Assembly (NCBI GenBank): GCA_023212645.1
Contig: JALBYC010000009.1
Location: forward strand, 1 to 64,000
Source of the DNA: Farysia itapuensis
Taxonomy: Eukaryota > Basidiomycota > Ustilaginomycetes > Ustilaginales > Ustilaginaceae
Reading direction: 5' to 3'
DNA length: 64,000 nt
The notes beneath the pieces are model-generated. The model was not told the DNA's origin. It saw only the letters and a program-made list of their open reading frames with translations, and did not search any database. Within the stretch, counting starts at the first letter, position 1; every line of letters begins with the position of its first letter. Below are positions 1-7,983 of this stretch, piece after piece. Both the position numbers and the translations under genes were made by a program.

Positions 1-103
1 GCCATCATCGTCTATCGCATCCTCCTCGGTACCAAAGCAGTCGTCACCAACAAGAGTACCGGGTGTTCGCCAATCTGCTTTACGCGGTCAACTAGATATT
101 TAA
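1..103. other. possible end of a neighbouring gene (uncertain)
   Basis: Open reading frames enter from the window edge on both strands. On the plus strand one frame is Ser/Pro-rich and stops with TAA at 101-103; a second plus frame stops with TAG at 93-95. An acidic frame on the minus strand is also open. Each resembles the disordered protein tails common in this genome, so the true frame cannot be chosen here. The flanking sequence beyond position 1 would settle it. Confidence 0.25.
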
Positions 104-650
104 ATACAAAAGGGTTCAATTTGTAAAGGTCACATGATCCGAATACAAAATTTGAATACAAGAGAAAACACAATACAAATCTGTGTTTTCTTTGTGTTCA
201 AATTGTGTTTTCTTGTGGAAACACAATCGACTTCAAAAAAAGGCGTGTTTGGCCAACCCTAATGCGTGCAAATCAAGGAAAGACCCGAGTCCACTATATA
301 CATGCGCGATACCCGAGAATCGAGACCAGCTGACCCATCCATTACCTCGTATTCCGCCCACCCTTGTGAAACGTGCTCAACAAGGTCTGGACTACAGAGT
401 GACTCACAAGTGTGCCAGTGCTAATTTGGAAGCGTACCAGCGTGTCACTCACACAAGTGCCCATCGACAGACGGTAGCATGTCACGCGCCACCACAAAAT
501 TAGTTGGAGTTGAACGAACGGATTGAGGATCGAGTTAAATTTTTAGCCGCGAACGGAAACATCCGCCACTGCCTACTGCCCTCGATGTCCTCTCGCTCCT
601 GACTTCCATCATCCTACTCGGTCTTGACTTGGTACCACCATCAACGCGCA
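104..650. other. intergenic region with AT-rich hairpin element
   Basis: No gene is recognised. The first part (about 100-235) is clearly more AT-rich than the rest of the window. It contains the word GTGTTTTCTT twice (183-192 and 204-213) and an inverted copy (AGAAAACACAAT, about 162-173) that can pair with ATTGTGTTTTCT (about 202-213). The remainder is ordinary sequence and presumably holds the promoter and 5' UTR of the following Ser-rich gene. Confidence 0.4.
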
Positions 651-1187
651 ATGTACTCCAGCTCTCCTTCCGGCTCTTCCATGGCTACGTCTTCTGGCCG
701 ATCGTCTCCAGAGCACTCGTCGAATATACATGCACAGCAAAAGACACAACGCAGCAATTCCTCTTTTCTCCTGCCCAACTTTCTCTTTTCGCCATCCATG
801 ACGTCTCAAGCACCTTCATCTGACGCCTCGACTTCTTCGCAGCCAACTCGACGTACCAGTTTTGGCAATCACCCTTTTGGTGCTGGAAGCGGTCGTCTCT
901 CGGCGTTGAGTGCCTTTGGTTTTCTGTCGACGTCGCCAAGCAACACCACATCGGCCGTCAGCAGCTCCCCTCCCACGACGTTGTCCACCATTCATCAAAG
1001 CAACTCACAGGCGTCCAAATCGACCTCCTCTCGCTTGGACTCGTCGTCGTCGTCGACTTCTCAGTCTCAATCAACGTCAAAACCACCTCCGCCAGCAAAG
1101 AGACACGTATGCTTCCCAGACGGCGCGGGCGGAACAATGTGCCTGGAGATCAAAGAACGCAATCGACGCGGATCATCTCTCGTCTAG
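651..1187 (+). CDS. Ser/Thr-rich hypothetical protein
   Basis: A 178-residue open frame starting at the first true ATG (651); the frame upstream of it has only non-ATG codons. The protein is almost entirely low complexity, dominated by Ser, Thr and Pro, with a short less repetitive C-terminus containing the motif KRHVCFPDGAGG followed by basic residues. No domain, signal peptide or membrane segment is visible. The strong amino-acid bias on this strand, and not in the other frames, supports a real gene, and such short Ser-rich proteins are common in smut genomes. Function unknown. It could be an exon of a larger gene, because a GT follows its stop closely. Confidence 0.5.
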   Translation: MYSSSPSGSSMATSSGRSSPEHSSNIHAQQKTQRSNSSFLLPNFLFSPSMTSQAPSSDASTSSQPTRRTSFGNHPFGAGSGRLSALSAFGFLSTSPSNTTSAVSSSPPTTLSTIHQSNSQASKSTSSRLDSSSSSTSQSQSTSKPPPPAKRHVCFPDGAGGTMCLEIKERNRRGSSLV

Positions 1188-1507
1188 GTGGAGCGTGCTG
1201 GTCTGAGCCTATTTGCAAAGCATGATGGACCTTCCCTTACCTGATGCTGTCATCATGGCGCACTTTCTAGCGATCAGTCAAGTCTCACAGATGAACTTGC
1301 GAGCCGCGCACTCCTGACGCTTGACCCTCCACGACGATTCTCTACCGCCCCATCGTCTGTTTCTGTATTTTCTCCGTCACCTTTGCAAAGAGTCGCTTTC
1401 ATGTCAGCGTGTTTGTATATATGGTGGCAAGCCTTGCAACTGTTGCAAGCCTTTTTTTTTTCTCCACGCATGTGCACGTTTCGCGAGTCTAACAGTGTGA
1501 TTTTCGC
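1188..1507. other. intergenic, nothing recognised
   Basis: 320 bases between two same-strand genes. It contains a pyrimidine-rich stretch with a T tract near 1452-1461 and a TATATA word near 1416-1421 that could belong to the promoter of the next gene. No gene or RNA is recognised. Confidence 0.4.
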
Positions 1508-2728
1508 ATGAGCATAAATTTTGTGGAGGCATCCGGAACGCGTTATAATTTTTCGGGGCCAATAGATTTGCCAGTCCGCCAAAGCGCGAAAGATCCGTGC
1601 GCGGACATGGTGGCTATCCGCACCATCATCTTTGCACAGCTGCTCGCACCGCGTCTCGCCGATCCTGGTTCAAGCGCTGGCAAGCTCTTGGCGAATGGAG
1701 AGCAAGCACGGGTAAGGATGGATATCAAAGTGGTGGCCTCGACGTCTGCGCCGTCGTCACCGTTACCGACACCGATGCGGGCCGTCGGTAGCCCGGTAGG
1801 TGCGGTTGGCTATGGGCCCAGTCGCGTAGCTGGTCGCAAGCGTAGGCGGAGTACACTGCTCAGCAACGTAAGCAGTAGTGGATCGGATGATGATACGGAG
1901 GCTGTCAGGCCGGCTGCAATACGACTTCGACTGAATGGTCTTGTCTCGGAGCCTGTCTTTCAGCCGCGCAGCCAGTCGCCTCTCGTTCGCTCTCACACAC
2001 CGCCCACCGCTGCGAATGAAGCGTCTGACGCGGAAATGGACCTGGATCTCGAGGTCGATACCTGTTTCCGAGCGATGCAGGTCGACAGTCCAACGCCATC
2101 GCCCACGCTCAGCTCCTCTGAGTGGAAACAGCAAAACCAGACATTAGAACTGTCACGTTCGCCATCCTTGACAAGACTGAACCCGACCGTCAACGCCAAA
2201 TCCGAGCCTACGTCGACGCGGAGGATATCTTCGCGTCCTCCATCAGATACGGAATCCGTTTTTCCATCGTCAGCCCTCGTCGCTTCACGACGAACGTCGC
2301 GCACCCTGGGCTCCAGCACGCAGTACCTTCCATCAGCACCCTCGCCTCTCGCCCATGCGACCATGTTCCCCGACACGTCTGCTCTCCATGATACCCCATA
2401 TTCCAGCTCATTATACGCAACTTCGCAACGATCCGTCTCTAGTCCGCCTCCCAGTCCCCCAGCTTCTCATGCTTCTTTGCTTTCCACCCCGCCTTCCCGA
2501 CGCAACTCGGAAGGTTCCGTCACGCCCAAGCTCGCCACCTCAATCGCGTCACATCGCCGTGAATCGCAGCAGCCGCACCCTTCGCCAATAGCGCCCCCAC
2601 CACCACCGCCGTCGGCTTCGACGGTACGTCCTGCTGGGATACTGCGCTTCACTCTGGGATTCCGTGAAGACTGTTCCATGTGTCGCGACAAGGTACCTGG
2701 TCACTTTAGCCACATACTCGGACGCTGA
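1508..2728 (+). CDS. disordered hypothetical protein with C-terminal Cys/His motif
   Basis: A 406-residue open frame from a true ATG at 1508; in-frame ATGs at 1609 and 1720 are possible alternative starts, and the first 30-70 residues are the least certain part. The protein is rich in Ser, Pro and Arg, has a basic KRRRS patch (about residues 115-120) that could act as a nuclear localisation signal, acidic stretches and a poly-Pro run near residue 365. The last about 30 residues look ordered and contain CSMCRDKVPGHFSH, a C-x2-C-x6-H-x2-H arrangement that could bind zinc, just before the stop. No known family is recognised. It converges on the DUF7704 gene with a gap of only 76 bases. Confidence 0.55.
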   Translation: MSINFVEASGTRYNFSGPIDLPVRQSAKDPCADMVAIRTIIFAQLLAPRLADPGSSAGKLLANGEQARVRMDIKVVASTSAPSSPLPTPMRAVGSPVGAVGYGPSRVAGRKRRRSTLLSNVSSSGSDDDTEAVRPAAIRLRLNGLVSEPVFQPRSQSPLVRSHTPPTAANEASDAEMDLDLEVDTCFRAMQVDSPTPSPTLSSSEWKQQNQTLELSRSPSLTRLNPTVNAKSEPTSTRRISSRPPSDTESVFPSSALVASRRTSRTLGSSTQYLPSAPSPLAHATMFPDTSALHDTPYSSSLYATSQRSVSSPPPSPPASHASLLSTPPSRRNSEGSVTPKLATSIASHRRESQQPHPSPIAPPPPPPSASTVRPAGILRFTLGFREDCSMCRDKVPGHFSHILGR

Positions 2729-2804
2729 GCAGTCACACGAGCTTTGTGGCGCCAACATGTAGCTTTCTCACATACACTTTCACTGTATCTTTCGGCGGGT
2801 GTGA

Positions 2805-3553
2805 TCAGATGGTTTTCTTGGATCCGCCAGCTTTGTGTTTCCGGGCAATGGGACTGCCGCGAGCGATTCCGACCCACCACATAGCGCGGAACTGCAAGCA
2901 CGAGCGATTGTCAGCATTGCTCGCTTGGCCACAGCGACGGGAAGTACTTACGCAGAACAGGATGAATGTGATGACAATGTTGCCAAAGAGGAGCGAGTTC
3001 CAGTTACTGGGATTTGAGAGCAGGACGAGCTTGTCGACCACTGTGGGTTGTCTCAGCTTGAGCACGTGAGTTGAGCGAGGCGGACCATTGGGGAGCAGAG
3101 CCAGAGTCAGACCAATATGCGTCCCTGTTTTCCCCAGTGTTTACAAGAAGTGTCAGTGTGTGTTGCGACTGCCAGCAAGAGAAGGAAGAGGGACTTACAG
3201 TCAGCAGCACCAAGGACGACGAACAAATAGCGCAAGATCCTCTCCAAACTTGCGTCGTCTTTGCCTCTCAGGAACTTGCGCAGGGCGAAAAACATCAGCG
3301 CGCTATTGAGCATGATGAGGAAGTAGCAGCTTGCCAGCTGAGCCAACGCCATGCGAGTCGCCTGAGAGAGAACGCCAACGGTCTGCAGCGAGCTCTGAAT
3401 CTTTGAAGCCGACAGGAAAGCCGGTGGGATCAGTTCATGGTTGTACCGCTCGGGAAACCCAACGGCATAGACCGTCCCGGCAAGAACCGAGATGGGCTCC
3501 AGCACTCCAAAGAAGAAGTACCAGTGATTCGGCAGAGGATCTTGGGCAGACAT
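2805..3553 (-). CDS. DUF7704 family integral membrane protein
   Basis: Three exons on the minus strand: 3553-3199, 3124-2952 and 2891-2805, giving 204 residues. Both introns have GTAAGT donors and CAG acceptors, and splicing restores one continuous membrane protein. The N-terminus reads HWYFFFGVLEPISVLAG, the family hallmark (aromatic cluster followed by EPIS/EPLS and a small-residue helix). Four hydrophobic segments are visible, and the short cytosolic tail is Lys-rich (KHKAGGSKK). The family is widespread in basidiomycetes and of unknown function. The gene is divergent from SPC24, with only 192 bases between the start codons, so the two probably share a promoter region. Confidence 0.8.
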
Positions 3554-3745
3554 GGCGGGGTTGAGCAGGAAAGGAGACGCGGGGAGGAATAATGAGATGC
3601 TATAGAAGTGGAGACTCTGAAGTCACGTGTTTAACACGTTTTCGCGTTAATTTGTTCATCGTGTTAGAGTTCATTGTTTGCGGTGAAACGCGTTCAGAAC
3701 AACATCAACCAACACCTATCTAACGACGACGTTGAACACACCACC
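3554..3745. promoter_or_regulatory. divergent DUF7704/SPC24 promoter with MCB box
   Basis: 192 bases separate the two start codons. An exact ACGCGT (MluI cell-cycle box) lies at 3688-3693, 53 bases before the SPC24 ATG, and a TTTTCGCGTT stretch near 3640-3650 resembles an E2F/SBF-like site. In yeasts such boxes bind MBF and drive G1/S expression; their use here is inferred. Confidence 0.4.
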
Positions 3746-4777
3746 ATGTCAAACGCTCAGCCAGACAACTCTATGTTCTTAATGCCGCCCCCGCCGGTAC
3801 CCTCTTCGTCGACTCAACCGGGCCATACTGCAGGGTCAGATGAATCTCCCGCCTCCACCATGCCCGGGACCCCAACAGAAGGCGCAAGCATCCCTCAGCC
3901 ACCTTCATCCTACATGTCTGCAAAGGACGAGGCAAGACTCACGTACGTCGATCCCTTTTTCCCCCTGCGTGCCTCGACCCTCGAGAGCTGAAATTTCTGC
4001 CTGTGCTCCTGACAGTGATGCTGATATTGAAAACTTGATCTCGTCTCTTCAACCACATGAAGAGCTTGACAAGCTGCGCAACATTGAGAAAACCATCCGC
4101 GAAACCCAACAGCGACGCAAAAAAGAAGAGGAAGAGATGCGGGCCAAGATCCACGGTAAGTTGGCGGATTCTCTTGCAGGTTGTAGCTCGAAGCACATTA
4201 CTGACGAGTCTCGTGTGGGTGGATTCCAGCACTGGAGACGTCGATGGAGGATCTGAAGAAGCAGAGCACACGCCAAGCTGCCGATTGGCGCAGCCTCAAC
4301 GCACACGCTGAAACCATCGAGAAGCTGGACAACAAGAATTTCGACCTGGCGAAAAAGATCAACGAGCAGGAATCCCTGCTCAGCACCATGCAAACTCAGC
4401 TGGCACAGGTAAAAAACGAGATGGAAAGTCTCGAAGAGGTGGATGTTGAAGATGAGACCGTCATGGATCGCGATGCGTACGTATCCACCTCCAACGAAAG
4501 CAAAAAGAGCCCTTACTTACTAATATCCTTTTTTCCTAAAACTTGGCACAGATTGTGTCTGAAGATCTTTCGCAGTCTTGGATTCTTGCCCGCCAAGCCG
4601 TCATCTGGCGATGATGGCGTGGAGAAACTCGACGCAGACTCAGCCTGGAACAGCATCCTGGTCCGCAGCGACACCCGCAACACGGCCATTCAATTCGACA
4701 TCACAACAGCCCACCTCAAGTCACAGGAGATTTCGCCCCTCATTCTCGCAGATCAAATGTGGCGCGCTGCGGAATGA
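3746..4777 (+). CDS. SPC24: kinetochore protein Spc24
   Basis: Four exons (3746-3942, 4016-4155, 4230-4476, 4552-4777) give 269 residues. Spc24 pairs with Spc25 in the Ndc80 complex and binds the inner kinetochore. Residues about 1-65 are a disordered Pro/Ser-rich tail that most homologues lack. Then comes the family start DADIENLISSLQPHEELDKL, a coiled coil (about 70-165), and the C-terminal globular domain beginning LCLKIFRSLGF and ending near LADQMW. The last intron carries a clear branch site (TTACTAAT). The assignment rests on the coiled coil plus LKIFRSLG-type globular domain; other Ndc80 complex subunits fit less well. Confidence 0.82.
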
Positions 4778-5121
4778 ATCTCCCTGCTCTCGGCCTTACG
4801 TCTCTTCTGCTGATTTCTCACCTCTTGTACTGTATCCAATGTATATCCTTTGTGACCGAGCTTGAGTCTGATTGTGTCTCGCGGGCAAACATCCGCGACT
4901 GAATATGCCTCAAAGTGGACATCGAGCCAGTCAGGTTACTATTACAATTGACTCGAACTAGGACCCAAAACAAATCGAGCCGGCGGCGGGATGGGGGAGA
5001 AACATATCCAAGAACGGAGGCATTTTTCGAAAAACGGGTTGCTGTGCAATGCTGTACTGTGTAGAATGGTTGCGTGGGGAAACAGCGGTGAACAGGGGGA
5101 CATGAGCACGAGATGGGTGTT
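4778..5121. other. intergenic, convergent 3' ends
   Basis: 344 bases between the SPC24 stop and the GID4 stop on the other strand. It presumably holds both 3' UTRs. No gene, repeat or RNA is recognised. Confidence 0.4.
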
Positions 5122-7614
5122 TCAGCGCAGTTCGAAGCTGGAGCTGGTTGCCTCGGCGGTATGGTGGAGGCTGAGCTGTTGATAAGGCTCTGAGTTTTCG
5201 TGGAAGTAAAAGCCAGACATTTTGCCGGCTGCGCCGAGGTCGTCGAATTCCATGCCAGATAAGCTCGGGAACGGTGGGAACTGTTCTTCCTGCATCATTG
5301 CGGAGGAGATGGCCGAAGGCATGGTAGGTGATGTGGGTGAGGAAGGCCAGAACCCCGGCCCGGCTGCTGGCGGGGGAGGCGAGTGCAAAGGTGGGAAATG
5401 ATGGCTGTGCACATGAAGGGGATACTGAGGAGAAGAGAGCGACAGCTCGCGACGTCTTTGAGTCCGAGCTGCATACCATTGCTGTCCTGTAGCTGCTGCA
5501 GTAGACGAAAGAGAGCCCGTAGTAAGTAAAGACCCGGCTACTCCTCCAGGTGGCGATGTTGAGAACAGCGAGCTTGACGACGCGGGTGGCGAGCCTGCGT
5601 TGCTCGATAGAATGCTGTTGCTGCGCCCTCGACTGGCCTCAGTCTGCGCCGGCGGGCGGCCAGCACTGTCCCCCAACTCCACGCAGACGTAGTAGAAACC
5701 AGCAAAGCTGGCGCCGTTGATGTCTCTGACACGGTGGTCTGGCACCAAAAATTTTTCCTTCCACCGCATGAAAACAAAAGGCTTGTTGAGATGATTGAAT
5801 CTCAGCCCTGGTTTGGAGAGGGCACTGCGCAGTGGACGGAAGGGCGGGAAGCGCGCCCAATGCTTGAGGTCGTCTGCCTCTGTCGCTCCCCATTTGCCCG
5901 TCACAAATCCATACCGGTCACCTATAATTTCGGCGTCGAAGTAGGTGGTCAATTCAGGCCAGTCTTCCGTCAGTCCGCGTATATTGAGATACCCGCACAA
6001 GTGCGACGTCTCCAGATCGACATTGACGATGCGGACCGTGACGTCGTATGAGTTTCGCCCCGACTTTTGCGTGCCGTTGAAAGTTGCGCCGGGATAGAGA
6101 CAGCCTCGTCCCCGTGGCGGGGATCGTAAGCGAGATACATCCAGGGCAGGATCTGGCTTGTATGGGTCAAACCAGCGCAAGCCTTCAGGGGAAAACGCAA
6201 ACGGGTCTTTGCCCTGCGCCCCATCCTGCATAGTAATCGGATCGGCGTGATACTTGGTGGCACGATGTAGGTCGTGACTGTGCAGAGAAGACGATGCTGG
6301 GATAGCTGAAGCGGAAGAGACGAGGCAGGGTGGCCGACTGATCTGTGCCGACTCATGCAACTCGCTTGCTATAATGTGCATGGGTATATTGCTGAGCCTG
6401 GGTCTTGTCATTGCACTGGGTCCATGTTTGGCTTCTTCCAGAGCTGCTACATTCCGGGCATCTGTCAGAGTTGCAACGGCAGCCAAGGGTATGTTGGTCG
6501 GACCAGAGGATGAGCCGGAACGGCTCGATCGTCTCGCTGAGGAAGGTCGACGCTGCTTCACGCCACCTGGGATGGCCTGTGCTGGGGCTGCCACATCATT
6601 GTTGCTCGCTGCAGATAGATTGCTGTTGCTGCGGGATCGCACGTGTGCTGTGGAGATAGCAGAGGAATTCCCGGCGAGATAAGCGCCTAATGAGGCCGAA
6701 GCTGACGCTAGACTGGAGCTTGAAGGAAAACTGACCACGACGGGGACAGAGTTGGCTCCTGTGCTTTCAGTGCCGGAGCCATGATAGCTGAGGCTACGAG
6801 AGAAACTACCAGAACGACCAAGACCGATGACAGTGTTGGAGGCCGACATGCTTTGGTCGGTGCGATCGCTGGAGTGGTGTTGTCGCATAGGCGCGTCAAC
6901 GAAACGCAGTCTGTTTCGATGGCTGGCATCGTGGTTTGGAGACGACGGTGATCGTAGGATGGGCGATGTGTCTGACCTCGTCAAAGGAGGAAAAGCAGAT
7001 GCTTGTGTCGCGGGATCCATGTCAGCAGTGATCCGAATTTCGTGAACTGGCTGCTCAGGATTGGCTGCGACGTTATTGCTAGAGGGGGGCATCGCGACAT
7101 CCGCTCGCTGTCTAGTCTCTGTCATTTCGACATCTTGATTTGAGACATTGCTCGATGACTGAGTCTCACCTGCGAGCTGAACGGCACACTGTGAACAGAT
7201 GGAATTTCCATCTTGATTAGTAGCGAAGCCTTCTTCGGTGGCCAAATGTCTGGACAGGGCAGCAGCTGCTGCAGCATTGATAGCGGATGTCAGGTTCTGG
7301 TGGGGCGGCATACGATGTGTTGTGCGTGCTGGATGTGGGGCAAAGGCAAAGGACGAAGGACTCGGAGCAGATGTCGAAGCCGTCTCGGAAAGAAGGAGAG
7401 GCTGTCGTTCGAGAGCTAGATCGAGCTGCTGACCACAACGAGCACATTGCTTCGGCTGGGTGGGACCAGAAGGTCCACTGATGCCATCCGTGTTGAGCGA
7501 TGGCTCGGCGATGGCAGCGGTAGCAGAGGTACCAGATGACGTGGTAGCTGGACCAGGCAGCGCCGCGTCTTCGCTAGACGGCGCCGGCATAATGAACGAG
7601 GGACCAGGAGTCAT
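5122..7614 (-). CDS. GID4: GID/CTLH ubiquitin ligase substrate receptor Gid4 (Vid24)
   Basis: Single exon, 830 residues. The Vid24 beta-barrel domain occupies about residues 500-650, starting near GRGCLYPGATFNGTQ and including SHLCGYLNIRGLTEDWPELTTY in two parts and the end FYYVCVELGD. Gid4 recognises Pro/N-degrons, in yeast on gluconeogenic enzymes, and docks them to the GID E3 ligase. The yeast protein is about 360 residues, so this one is more than twice as long: the N-terminal about 480 residues are Ser/Ala-rich, and a Pro/Ser-rich tail follows the domain. Two CxxC pairs (C57/C60 and C140/C143) could form a zinc site split by a disordered loop. The nearest upstream neighbour is GPI1 on the same strand. 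Confidence 0.88.
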   Translation of the reverse strand: MTPGPSFIMPAPSSEDAALPGPATTSSGTSATAAIAEPSLNTDGISGPSGPTQPKQCARCGQQLDLALERQPLLLSETASTSAPSPSSFAFAPHPARTTHRMPPHQNLTSAINAAAAAALSRHLATEEGFATNQDGNSICSQCAVQLAGETQSSSNVSNQDVEMTETRQRADVAMPPSSNNVAANPEQPVHEIRITADMDPATQASAFPPLTRSDTSPILRSPSSPNHDASHRNRLRFVDAPMRQHHSSDRTDQSMSASNTVIGLGRSGSFSRSLSYHGSGTESTGANSVPVVVSFPSSSSLASASASLGAYLAGNSSAISTAHVRSRSNSNLSAASNNDVAAPAQAIPGGVKQRRPSSARRSSRSGSSSGPTNIPLAAVATLTDARNVAALEEAKHGPSAMTRPRLSNIPMHIIASELHESAQISRPPCLVSSASAIPASSSLHSHDLHRATKYHADPITMQDGAQGKDPFAFSPEGLRWFDPYKPDPALDVSRLRSPPRGRGCLYPGATFNGTQKSGRNSYDVTVRIVNVDLETSHLCGYLNIRGLTEDWPELTTYFDAEIIGDRYGFVTGKWGATEADDLKHWARFPPFRPLRSALSKPGLRFNHLNKPFVFMRWKEKFLVPDHRVRDINGASFAGFYYVCVELGDSAGRPPAQTEASRGRSNSILSSNAGSPPASSSSLFSTSPPGGVAGSLLTTGSLSSTAAATGQQWYAARTQRRRELSLSSPQYPLHVHSHHFPPLHSPPPPAAGPGFWPSSPTSPTMPSAISSAMMQEEQFPPFPSLSGMEFDDLGAAGKMSGFYFHENSEPYQQLSLHHTAEATSSSFELR

Positions 7615-7983
7615 GGCCTAGCTCGCCTGATTGATCAGAGAGAGTAAGTTGGCATCCTCTTGAGATCAAGAGGTGTAAAGAGGCAGCTGAGTCGCTGTGT
7701 TTAGTATAGTCGTGCGAGACTCGTTGCTGAATGCGCCAGGGTCGTCGTTGGTATGAGAACCCTGTTGGTGATGGTGATGATGGTAGTGTCTGAGCTGAAG
7801 CGTTCTCTCAGCCGACCAGATTGCGGATTGCGATTATTTGGCTGCAGACAAGCTGCAGACGTGCAGATTCGCCCCACTCAACATGGTTACTGAATTCAAT
7901 CCGATCGATTAGCAAAAATTTCAAATTCTCATTACAACATCGAGTCATTTCGTCATATTCTGAAAGCGCGTACATATGACCGG
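7615..7983. other. intergenic: GID4 promoter and GPI1 3' end
   Basis: 369 bases between two minus-strand genes. A short GGTGATGGTGATGATGG run lies near 7768-7784. No gene is recognised. Confidence 0.35.

Noticed and set aside
183..503. 106-codon open frame on the plus strand
   Set aside because: Its content overlaps the AT-rich hairpin element, has no recognisable motif and no bias typical of neighbouring genes.
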